DNA from: Cosmopolites sordidus
Taxonomy: Eukaryota; Arthropoda; Insecta; Coleoptera; Curculionidae
DNA: 64,000 bases
NCBI GenBank assembly: GCA_031761425.1
Contig: JARFXV010002506.1
Coordinates: 78,757 to 142,756 of the forward strand
Direction of reading: 5' to 3'
Position 1 is the first letter of the stretch; the number at the start of each line of letters is the position of its first letter. The notes beneath the pieces were generated by a model. The model had not been told where the DNA came from. It was given only the letters and a program-made list of their open reading frames with translations, and searched no databases. Shown piece by piece: positions 22,600 to 33,580 of the stretch. Position numbers and translations under genes: made by a program.

Positions 22600-23440
22600 G
22601 AATGTCGATGTCGCTGCTCATCTTTGCCCAACTGCCACCATGTGCAACCAGGTAGCTCTCACGACTTTCAGTGGTCATCAGCCGAGCTCAAGATGAACGC
22701 AAGGAAAGCACTTGGGAGAGACGATCGGGGCCAAGCCAAGCTTCAAATCGTCCAAGCTTATGCACCATCTATAAGCTATGGTGATGCGGAAATTGAAATA
22801 TTTTATGATGATGTCGCCCAGCTTTTAGATAAGGGGAAGTGCAGGGCAAAATCTTAATGGGTGACTTTAATTCTAGAATTGGAAAAGCAAAAACTGGTGA
22901 AAATACAACTGGCCCAAATGAAAGTGATGAGCGAAACAATAGAGGGGATATATTGGTTGATTTTGGGGAAGGACAAGAACTGTATATTATAAAATCGTTT
23001 TATAAGAAAAAAATCAGTAGAAAATGGACATGGAGAAGTCCATATTATCTCACAAGTGAAATTGACGACATCCCGTCAAACGATAAAATATTATTTTGCA
23101 ATTGTACTGTTCTTAACCATTTTAATATTAGAAGTGACCATAATACGAGGAAAGGTTACGATAGACTGTCGAAGAGAACGTGCAAGAATGTTAAAATCGA
23201 AGAAAGGCAAAATAAATTCTGGGAAACAGAATCAGAAGGGAGCGATTTTGAAATTATTTTGTAGGACCGCTTTGTTGTATTACAAGACCCAGAGGAGATA
23301 GAAATAACAGATCAGTATGAAAAAATCATCGACAATGTGCTTGAATTAATCTCCAATGAGACCATTGATTTAATGAAAAAACGGCATACAATGAAGAATG
23401 TAGAAAGTCTTTTTGGCCGGGTCGAGTACGTTGAGCTTTG
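22600..23440 (+). pseudogene. RTE-clade LINE, apurinic endonuclease domain fragment
   Basis: The two overlapping frames join by one frameshift near 22845. LQIVQAYAPSISYGDAEIEI leads to a DDVAQLLDKGKC stretch. The next frame gives ILMGDFNSRIGKAKTGENTT, then ERNNRGDILVDFGEGQELYI, then RKWTWRSPYYLTSEIDDI and NIRSDHNTRKG. These are the catalytic blocks of the RTE-type AP endonuclease: GDFN, N.RG..L..F, KWTWRSP...EIDFI and SDHR. Downstream (23280-23400) DPEEIEITDQYEKIIDNVLE continues the linker to reverse transcriptase, which is missing. The element is truncated at both ends. Confidence 0.85.
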
Positions 23441-23984
23441 TCATTAAACTCTTAAACGTTCACATCAGTTTTTCAAATAGAAGTTCACATCAAGTTTAAT
23501 AAATATAATGGAATTTTACGGTGGGAAAAATTTTCAACAAAACAGCAGACAATATTGTCTTTTTTTGTAATCTCTCAATCATACATCACTATATCCGTCA
23601 GAAGCTATTTTCACATTGTCAAACCGAATTTTAATAGTTTACCATAAACGAGGAAACAGCATTTAATAAAATGTAACCAAACTATTTTTAAAATGAATTT
23701 TAACCAGTGCTGAAGATCAGATTATCTATAATTACACAGGTCAACAAATTTTAGAATATATGAATATATTAAGTATATGAAGTATTTTGTAATCCTAAAT
23801 CTGAAAATGGCAAACTAATTACTGTAACACGTGTAGTTTTTTTTGTTAGAGGAGGTCGGTGGTGGAGAAAAAAAGGAAGTAAAATGTGTTAAATCTATAT
23901 AAAGATACATTACTGAGGATTATCTGAAAAAAAAATATTGCATGAGATGTCATATAGCGACAAAAACCTTTACTTTTTCCTCTT
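23441..23984. other. No gene recognised
   Basis: AT-rich spacer between the LINE fragment and the next pseudogene. Confidence 0.5.
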
Positions 23985-25050
23985 GTGTTCTGTAGCATTA
24001 TCTCTTTTTAAAAAGCAGTAGTCGCCCAACACAGATGGGCTCCAGCATCCCTGGTATCTTGCTTCTATCGTCTCTGGTATCTTCCTTCTGATATCTTTAT
24101 GTCCTGGTGAAACGTTTCTCCTTGTTCGTCGCTTACTCCATCCAAATTTTCGGGAAAAAATCCAAATGGGAGTGTAAAAATGCATTTTTAAGAAAATGCG
24201 ACAATATTTCATAGGCTTTCAAGAGTTCATCTATGAGATTTTTATAGTTTTCATCTTTCTTGTTGCTCAGGAATCTTTTCACTACACTTTTAAAACACTT
24301 CCAATCTGCCAATTCCTTTTAATTTAATTCTCTTTGTAAATGAAATTACCTAGAAGCTTCTTTATTTGAGGTCCAATATATATGCTTTCAAAAATTACTT
24401 TGAAACTAGTGAAGGTACTTCAGGTACTTGAAACATTATCTTCTTTGTCCATGGCTTTGACAAAGTTTTTCATTAGTCCAAGCTGAATATGGAGAGGCAA
24501 AAAGGCATTTTCTTGAGTTAACAAGGGGGGCATATTTTATGTTTGAAGTGCCGGCTTCAAAAGAAAAAACAGCAATATTTTGTAAAACCCCCTTGAAGTT
24601 CTCCCAATGTACCTGTTACTTTTAAATCCCCACAAATATCTAATATTGTTCATATTTAACGCGATTTAGTATCGCATGGTTTTATATTGGATCACAACTG
24701 GTGTTATCAGGAAGTTGTGGATCTGATCCGGATGAAGAATTAAAATCACTGGGAAACATGTTCAGGTTTAAAGGCGCAATCGGTACCGGTAGTTCTTGGC
24801 TATGAGGAACTGACCTAACTGTAGAAGACAAAGACAATCCCTTCTGTTTTAGTGATGCAAAAGTAGCAATTACTTACATGGTTAGTAGGTTCTCTCCACA
24901 CCATAGGAAGAGCAAACGGCATAGAATTTTTCCTCTTATGCATCTATTGCACTAAATTTACGTGACAACTCATATAGCAAACATGAGGACCCCGCATTTA
25001 TCTTGATCTCCAATTTGGCACTTAAAATATAAAATTTGACTTGCTCAGAT
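23985..25050 (-). pseudogene. Unnamed TE-type insect gene (HQDI...RYQGxW family), decayed
   Basis: From high to low coordinates the minus strand reads QYKTMRYIALNMNNIRYLWG (about 24625-24700, one stop removed) and LPLHIQLGLMKNFVKAMDKE (about 24450-24510). It continues YIGPQIKKLLGNFIYKEN (about 24335-24390), FLHSHLDFFPENLDGVSDEQ (about 24130-24190) and GETFHQDIK. After a frame shift it ends RYQGCWSPSVLGDYCFLKRD followed by HKRKK at 23970-24060. I recall proteins with this string of motifs as being present in many copies in insect genomes, which points to a mobile origin. I cannot name the superfamily or the activity. Stops and shifts make it a pseudogene. Confidence 0.5.
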
Positions 25051-27479
25051 ATAGATCTAGCTTGTAACTTAAAAATCGCATATATAACAAAACATATCCG
25101 CTCGATTTTTGCAAAATCGACTAGAACTTGCTATATTATATAAAATCGACTTAAACACTTAACTGTACTGTAAACGAAACAGAAACAAACTAAACTATAG
25201 AAAACAATAAAACTGCCCTTAAAGGTTTACAGAATACTGTACAAATATCACCACTATAGTCTTAGTGTAATTGCTACAATGTCCAGTCCAAAGTCAGGTA
25301 CGAATAATTTCAATCTCCCCAATGATATAAAGCAGAAGCAGGTCCTTGGAAATGGGACGTGTAAGGCCATTTTTGTGAATATATATTTGAATAACTACCT
25401 AAATGAAACGCAAAAAGAATATTCTCATCAATGTTACAAAAATCTTGTCGACCTGTGTTATTCAATGTAAAATATTATGGACAACCATCAATAATATGGA
25501 CAAAGTTGATTTTTATCAAAAGAAGGTTTTGTTGTATTTACATTATAAATAAGCTATTTAAAATAATGCTAATGTATTATGAAAAACAATTACCCCGTAT
25601 CTCCCCTGAATGAAACAAAATATTATTATCGAAGAGGCAACAATTAATTCCGCGTTATCTGCTGACGGTGATTGAACTGTGGAAAAACCAAAAAGGGAAT
25701 TTAATAAAATTTCTCTCAGAACGCCCCTATTTGCATAATGTTTTCGCTTTGATACCCAGGCAAGTTTACATGAAAACACATTTCCACAAAACTTTTTTAA
25801 TCTCAGTTTTTCCAACTATAGTTCACTTTAGTCTTTCAACGTTGAGATTTACTCCTATCAAAGTTCTCATCAATTTCCAATTAATGTAAATATTTGCCCG
25901 TAAAGAAAATGATGATTAAACGAAGATGATGATTAACAAGTTGCAACTTTGTTTAATCATCAGGTTCGCGAAAATTCACGAAAGACGTTACAGCGTTAGC
26001 AAATAAGTTTGTAAGGATTATTTGAATGTAATAAAATACAGAGTGGTCCAAAGTAGGTTCCACTTAAAACTTGAAAAATATGACAGAACTAAAGTAAAGA
26101 GACATTTTTAAAGTACAGTTTCTGCAGTTTTTAACCAACTACGTTTGGAAAATAATGTCTGTTAAATGGTAGTCAATTTCGTCTTAACAAATTGATGCCA
26201 TTTTTATATTTTCAATAACCTTAGTGTTTTTTTTTTAAATTCTCCCTATTTCTCTTCGAATATTGTTTTTGAACTGACTTAGTATTTGAAATAAGTCAGT
26301 GGCAGTTAGATCCAGAGATCTTGGAGTCCATCTGAGACTCCATCTTTGAAAACTAATCGACTATGGAAATGCTCCTTAAAAGCTCTATTATAGCCCATGA
26401 GATATGGACTCCATCATCACTATCCTCCTGAAAACAACATACCTCAACGTCTCTAATTGAAGCAAGTAAAACTTTTTAGGCATATGCTTATAAACCATCG
26501 ATTCTACTCATCTTTCTTCATTTTTAAAAAAGAAAAATCCAATATTTTTTTTGTACGGAAACAACACACCCCACAGTGGCTTTCTTATTATGGAGGGGCC
26601 TTTCATGAATCAAATGTAAATTTTATGTACCCCAGTAACTTCAATATTGTTTATTAATGGCTCCATTGAGGTGAAAATAGTCTTCATCTTACATTCACAA
26701 TTTCATGACAAATTTTTTATCATCTCTAAGGCACGATTAAATTCTAATCACAGCTAGATATCATGAGGATTAAACACTAGTTGAACTTTGTATGGATGTA
26801 TATGCAGATCGTGTTTTAAATGACGCTGGCGGGAGGGTGGCTTTATTACCAGTTGAGCAGAGCATCGCAGGGTTGATGTTGCTGGAGCTTTCAGAACATT
26901 TTCTGTTGCTTACAAGTTGATCATTTTCAGTTGCTGTTCGTAATCTGACCTGTCATCTATGTGAAAGCAGCGAAAAGTGCATGGTTTATTTTGGCGTTCA
27001 GTTAATGCATCATGAGAAATCTTGGGCTCCACATCTGGAATGTAGAATATTTATGAACAGTGGATTTGTGGAACGAAGAAGATTCTAAATTTTCGGACTA
27101 CCAATGGTTTGTATGGAACGAAAATAATATCCTAATGACAGCTATTTTTGACAATGTGAAATATACTGGGTTTAGGGGAAAGTACTTTTGTAAATTGAAC
27201 CAACGATTCATTTAACCATCCTCTTGAACAAAAAGATTTTTTAAAGCATATATCCAAAATATCCATTTACGTTGAAAGTCGGTATACAAACAAACAGAAT
27301 AATTGGCAACCTCGTCGTGTTTATAATCGATCGAACGAAATTTAGTTTTTTGTTTAATTGGCCTCTTGAAGTATTACCTGAAAATTAAATATATAAAATA
27401 AATAATATTTTTATTGCCATTCCGTACTTTTTAACATAAACTTGGTTTGTTTTGTTACAAGAAGAAAAAGAAAAAAAAA
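25051..27479. other. No gene recognised over 2.4 kb
   Basis: Several open frames up to 85 codons (25279-25889, 26457-26657) show no motif. A short inverted repeat of GATGATTAAAC / GTTTAATCATC lies at 25908-25965. Otherwise single-copy AT-rich DNA. Confidence 0.5.
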
Positions 27480-28265
27480 TCACACCATAACACGTTGTAT
27501 ACTATTCCCGTGTCATTATGAAACACATGATTTATTGTTTTATTAAATTTAATTTTGAAAATGTCCACCATTTGAGTCTATGCAAGACTGGCACCATTTT
27601 ATCCAGTTTTCCCGAACACGTTGAAAAAGTTTTGGCGTATTCCTAATTTAGTCAGCAGCAGTAAAAATACGTTGTCTCAAGTCATTTTAATCGATTATTT
27701 CAGATTTATTAACCAGATTTTTCATATTTCCCTAAACGAAGAAATCCAAAAGATTAATATCAGAAAATCTGGCAGATAAATGATTGATTCATTTCTTCCT
27801 ATTCGCCTATTTCCAAAATTATTATTTTATTTGCTCGACAACCTGACGACGTATGTGTGCTGAGATACCATGATGTGAACACTATATATTCAAACAAATT
27901 TGACGGGGCACATTTCCTAAAAAAAAATGGCCAAATTTTTAAAGAGCAGTAGTCAAAAAAGTTTGAAGCATGTCGACGTAAAGCTGAGAATTCACCGTTA
28001 CTACGCGGCCTTGGTGGTCTTCGAAAAATGATGAGTCGATTATTCCTGGTGCGGACATTGCAATCCAAACTGTGACCTTTAGAAATGAGCCTCGAAATTA
28101 TTATTGGGGTAATACACGCGCACACAAAACGGGCGCTCTCCCATATAGTGCTGCATGGTGATCAAATTTCCCTGAGCCGAACTATTGTTTAAGACCGACC
28201 CCACCTTTCTACTCCTCCTACCAAATTTGCAAAACAACTCTTTGGATCACCCTGTATAACGTTTC
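27480..28265 (-). pseudogene. Tc1-like transposon relic
   Basis: The minus strand reads VTVWIAMSAPGIIDSSFFED (about 28015-28075; family: VTVWCA....GIIGPYFFED), then VVTVNSQLYVDMLQTFL. After stops it reads SARFSDINLLDFF (about 27745; family: RSPDLTPLDFFLWG with the third acidic residue). It ends DLRQRIFTAAD, then PKLFQRVRENWIKWCQSCID with SNGGHFQN at about 27560-27680. The upstream flank ends with CACCCTGTATA at 28251, which looks like a terminal repeat (TATACAGGGTG). The first two catalytic motifs fall in decayed or deleted stretches. Confidence 0.7.
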
Positions 28266-28601
28266 ATCGGAAAAAAGAACTATATCTGCTACCCTTTTTC
28301 TCGAATAAAAATCTTGGTATTTTGTTGTGATATAATAGATATGTTAGAAAAAATTACTTTGTCATAATGCAACATCAAAACGAAGTTTGAAAAATGACTT
28401 CCACAATGGGGACAAATATGGCTCTATACCAGATTGGATATTTTTCCAACACGAATAAACAAGAATAATATGAAATACTATCACTAGTTTGGAAAAACTC
28501 AAAATATATAAAATCATATTTCCACGCATGGGTATTAATCGGTTTTTATGGATATTTATTACGTAGTTTCGTGGGCTCAACATGGAAAAATTGAAAGCTA
28601 G

Positions 28602-28844
28602 TATTTTGTGACGGTCTTCAAATAAGGCAACTTATTAAAGATTTATATTTCACCATATCAATATACGTAATAGAATCTAATGCCTGGTGTTCAAGTTCAA
28701 GTTGCTCAAAATTGTCTTGGGAAGCATCAGGCAGAAAATTATATGGAATTAGAAATAATTTGAGAGTGAAAGAGATGAATTTCAATTTAATAAACTGAAC
28801 TGCGATATATGTATTAAAATTCACTACCTTTACAACTAAAAGTT
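28602..28844. repeat. 245-bp tandem duplication, unit 1
   Basis: The unit starts near ATTTTGTGACGGTCTTCAAA and is repeated from 28845 (ATTTTTGACGATCTTCAAA). The second unit is interrupted by an insertion. Landmarks in both units are TACGTAATAGA, TTGCCTGGTGTT and AAAGAGATGAATTTCAATTT. No coding potential was recognised. Confidence 0.8.
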
Positions 28845-28944
28845 CGTATTTTTGACGATCTTCAAATAAGACAACTTATAGATTTATATTTTACTATACC
28901 AATATATTAATTCTTCTATTGGAACCTTTGGTGTATTAAAAAGT

Positions 28945-29064
28945 ATTAATAATAATAGGGCTTTGGATGCATATGAAAGCATTCAAATAGAAAAATGTAA
29001 GAAAATCATGAACCGAGATAAAGGACATATTCCGTTCAGTCAACTTTTTCAATTATTAATGTAA
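28945..29064 (+). pseudogene. C-terminal end of a Penelope-like (GIY-YIG type) ORF
   Basis: The open frame reads RALDAYESIQIEKCKKIMNR then DKGHIPFSQLFQLL and stops at TAA 29062-29064. The E..EI.K.......N......SPLF pattern resembles the extreme C-terminus of Penelope GIY-YIG endonucleases. It is truncated at the 5' end by the insertion event; the GIY-YIG core itself is not present, so the call rests on the tail and on position before the terminal repeat. Confidence 0.4.
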
Positions 29065-29151
29065 GGCTTAGTAAACTTCACGGTTCATGACTTTTACACC
29101 CTTCGTTAAATGGGGGTTTTCATATAAATAGAACATAGTTTAGTTTTAGAA

Positions 29152-29240
29152 TTAGATTAAATCATCTCCTGATGATGGTAATAAGGTTAGCGAAACGTGC
29201 GTGGAAAAGTTCAAAAAAGTGATTTGGTGTTTAGTGGTAA
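29152..29240 (+). ncRNA. Hammerhead-like ribozyme motif in Penelope-like terminal repeat
   Basis: CTGATGA (29169-29175) and GAAAC (29192-29196) enclose a 16-nt hairpin, intact in the copy at 63.9 kb (GCTAAC-ATG-GTTAGT) but partly decayed here. Outside them AAATCA (about 29158) can pair with TGATTT (about 29219), a plausible stem I. An extra T sits between the core and the hairpin, so the fold is not canonical. Self-cleavage is inferred only from known Penelope biology. Confidence 0.35.
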
Positions 29241-29450
29241 ATCGCTTCAAGTTTAATATACCAATATACGTAATAGACTCTATTGCCTGGTGTTTTCAAG
29301 TTGGTTTGTTCAAGTTCCTCAAAATTTTCTTAGGAATCATAAATCAGAAAATTATATGAAATTAAAAAGAATTTAGAGGTGAAAGAGATGTATTTCAATT
29401 TAATAATCTCGACTGCGATATAAATATTAAAATTCACTACCTTCACAGCC

Positions 29451-30889
<1,439 letters not shown>

Positions 30890-30893
<4 letters not shown>

Positions 30894-31324
30894 TGTACCT
30901 AATTTAAATATGAACATTAACTCGGTGCAATATGCAACTGATTACCTAACCAATTTTTGAAAATGATATGATTTTATTACAGAAGATTCCAATTCCTTAA
31001 TAACTTTTTTTCGTATTGGCCACATTTATTAATTTAAATTATTACATTTTTTTGCTGTGTCCAGTAAGTCTTCATTAATTTAATACAGTAACGATAATTA
31101 TACAATAATTTATTGTTTTAACAACTGCAAACTTTTATCAGTTTCTGCTTTTTATTCATACTGCCCTACGCCACTGCCAAACCGGAAACAGTAGGCGGCC
31201 ATATGCAGCTACCATTCTGGTCCCACTTACAAAATCATATGCTCCTTCCTGCAGTTTTATAGTCAAAGCATATAACATAAAGAAGATTACACACATAGAA
31301 GATTCTATTTATTCTTAACGAGTA
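30890..31324. other. No gene recognised
   Basis: AT-rich sequence with a slightly GC-richer patch at 31160-31230, no motif. Confidence 0.5.
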
Positions 31325-31565
31325 ATTACGTAACAATCCACTCTGCCACTAATGCGCACAAGACATTCGAATATCGAATATATAGCGAAAAAATTCCGCC
31401 CGTTTGCAGAACGCAGGTCGTGGATGTCATAGCATCACGCACTATTCCTTATGAAACGGCATGACACCTGCACGTACATTATTGCCTGGTATTATTCCGT
31501 TGCGATGTCGTCTAGATTATGTATGAGACTGTCGTCGATCTTATTTTGTTGGGGTTAATATGCGG
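31325..31565 (+). repeat. Unnamed dispersed 245-bp repeat (family B), copy 1
   Basis: It shares with 37470-37727 and 42820-43050 the ordered blocks CCGCCCGTTTGCAGAACG, ATCACGCACTATTCCTT, CCTGCACGTACATTATT and CTAGATTATGTATGAGAC. Copies have diverged by roughly 20-25%. No reading frame, tRNA boxes or terminal repeats were recognised. Confidence 0.75.
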
Positions 31566-32104
31566 AATATATAGAGGCTTGCATTAAAATTATTTCCATT
31601 GCAGAATACTAAATAAAAATCCTTGAATAAAACGACTATTCCTAAGTTTTTGATTAGAAAGTAGAACAAAAAGATAACTTCAGTTGTTCTGCAGTATTAT
31701 TAGTTAATAAATATCTGGTACAACTTTATATTGGCTTTAGATCTGTTATTTATTTATTACAATAAGTGCAAAGGGAGAATCTCTTATATCCTTGTTATAA
31801 CATTGTAAATAACAGTCAGACCCAGGTAGCATCTTGTTGGGAGAAAAGGTAATTTAATCTACATTCAAGAAGCAGACAGAAAGAGATGTAACCATTTTTC
31901 ATTGGTGGACTAATCCATGAGAGGGGATGCACGGATTTCTGTGCGAAGCTTGTCGCTATCTGGTCTGTACTAATTTGAATGGAAAATACTTTGATTTGAT
32001 TTTAAGCTGTTGTTAAATGATCTCTATTTGAATATTTTGTAACGAAGATATGACTTATTTCATTATCATGTATTTCACTTAATTACTTACTCACTCACTA
32101 AATT
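31566..32104. other. No gene recognised
   Basis: AT-rich DNA without recognisable feature. Confidence 0.5.
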
Positions 32105-32175
32105 AGTTTTAATTCTCTCCTGTTGATGCTAACTTGGTTATCGAAACCACTGTCGAGTAAAACAAATATAATTTG
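32105..32175 (+). repeat. Fragment of Penelope-like terminal repeat with hammerhead-like core
   Basis: CTGTTGA (32120-32126), TGCTAACTTGGTTATC and CGAAAC (to 32147) match the cores at 29.17 and 63.93 kb, with the hairpin GCTAAC/GTTATC nearly intact. CTGATGA is changed by one base. The surrounding homology is short, so this is an old fragment. Confidence 0.4.
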
Positions 32176-33029
32176 AACTAAAATGCAACAAATAAAGGAT
32201 TGTACTCTTACTCCACATAGTTTGAAACTGATAAGACTGTCGATTGAAGGCTTATGCTTGAACTTACTTAAGGCAGATTTATGCTCTCTTTCGGCAGTTT
32301 TACACTCGACATTCCACTGTGAGAGAGGAGGCTTGGAAAAGTTGATACATGTGAAATATTTACTTCAGCAGCAGCCGTTTAGTGATGCGAGACTATTCAT
32401 TTTATTCTCGCCATTTTCGACGATGAACGGGGGAAGTATCAATTGGACAAGGAGAAGTTGAAAAGGAGAAAACGTCCATCCAGGAAGGTTTATGTGAGCG
32501 ACTGGTGTTGCTGTTAATTCTTTGCTAATTTCTAGTATGTCGTACGAGTTTGAGAAGAAGAATGTGAATAGGATTGAAAGAGTGAAAAGATTGAGATTTT
32601 ATGGGGTTTAGATGAAGGGGGAAGGGAGATATCGGGAGATGGAGAAAGAGTGGAAAGAAGGATGATTAAAAGTTTTTATAGATGGGATGAAGTATTCAAG
32701 GTAAGTGGAGCTTTCAAAGTTTTATCTACAATTTGTTGCGAAGAAATTGGAGGAAGCAATTACATTGGATTCTGTAGGATACGGTTACCCTTGATATAGG
32801 CCTTTCTCGTGTTCGATAATAGGTTACTTTCTCAATTATTTAAATATTTTGATTGGTAAATGTTTTTGAAATTTGGAGTAAATCCCCGATCGCGGGGGAA
32901 TGTTCAATACCAGTTTGAATAGTTTGCAGGTGGAGGACATTGGAGGAGAGAAAACATATTTTCCACATAACGGACAACTTTGAACATAGTTGCAACGGAT
33001 TGAAACATGATTAAAGACCAAATTTCACA
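32176..33029. other. No gene recognised; purine-rich stretch
   Basis: The top strand is strongly G/A rich at about 32430-32710, with GGAGAA and GAAAGAG runs. The open frame at 32183-32461 shows no motif. Confidence 0.45.
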
Positions 33030-33580
33030 AGATGGCAGAGTATACAGGGGGCGTACGAAAATGTTAGAGGTTATCAGAAGATTTTATTTAAAGTTATATG
33101 AAGATCAGAACCAGCTGAAGTCAAAAAGCTTGGTTGAAGCTGGTTGACAAACCTTGCACGAAATACTGGCAAAATTTACTCAAAATTCCGCAAAGAAGAA
33201 AAAAGGCCTAATCCACGGAAAAATGCTGATGTGATTTTTTCTCATAAGGGAGCGCAGGAAGATCTAAAATCTGCCGCCAAATGGGCAAAGTTTTCATAAA
33301 AATAAAAATTAAAATAATATTAAGAGCACTGAATCACGTACAATCAAGAGAACAGGTAGGATTCAGAAGTGGATTTAGTACAATGGATTACAACCAGGTT
33401 ATAGAACATGCGCAATGAATACATCATGCCACTGTGCTTTGCTTTTTTGACAATGAAACGACATTTGACTCAATCTCAAACCAAGCCATAATGGATGTAT
33501 TGCTTAATTAAGGAGTAAAACAGCCAATGTGTACTTACTGGGGACACGAGCTGATAATGATACAGTAATAAGTCTTAAAA
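33030..33580 (+). pseudogene. RTE-type LINE reverse transcriptase fragment
   Basis: The plus strand reads RGRTKMLEVIRRFYLKLYED (33060-33115; family: ....FY..LY). Across frames come LHEILAKFTQNS, PNPRKNADVIFSHKGAQEDL (33205-33265; family: P..WK.A.VI..HKKG...D), REQVGFRSGFSTMDYNQVIE (33350-33410; family: EQAGFR.GYST.DHI...) and FDNETTFDSISNQAIMDVLL (33450-33510; family: FVDYEKAFDS). The order of RT blocks 1-3 is correct; the catalytic YADD block is absent. Several frameshifts and stops are present. Confidence 0.8.

Larger units (their letters stand above)
28907..29256 (+). mobile_element. Penelope-like element, 5'-truncated insertion with 12-bp target duplication
   Basis: The 350-bp insert starts with TTCTTCTATTGGAACCTTTGGTGT, a 24-mer whose inverse lies just inside the related terminal repeat at 63.85 kb. 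The 5' end therefore carries an inverted piece of the element. It then has the end of an ORF (stop at 29064), a 3' region and a terminal repeat whose 130 bp match 63860-64000 in inverted orientation. Penelope-like elements are known for such 5' inversions and for terminal repeats with hammerhead motifs. The combination supports the call; no reverse transcriptase is in the window. Confidence 0.6.
28845..29450. repeat. 245-bp tandem duplication, unit 2, split by an insertion
   Basis: The unit runs 28845-28906 and resumes at 29257-29450. The 12 bp TATACCAATATA are present at both edges of the insert (28895-28906 and 29257-29268), marking a target-site duplication. The duplication therefore predates the insertion. 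Confidence 0.8.
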
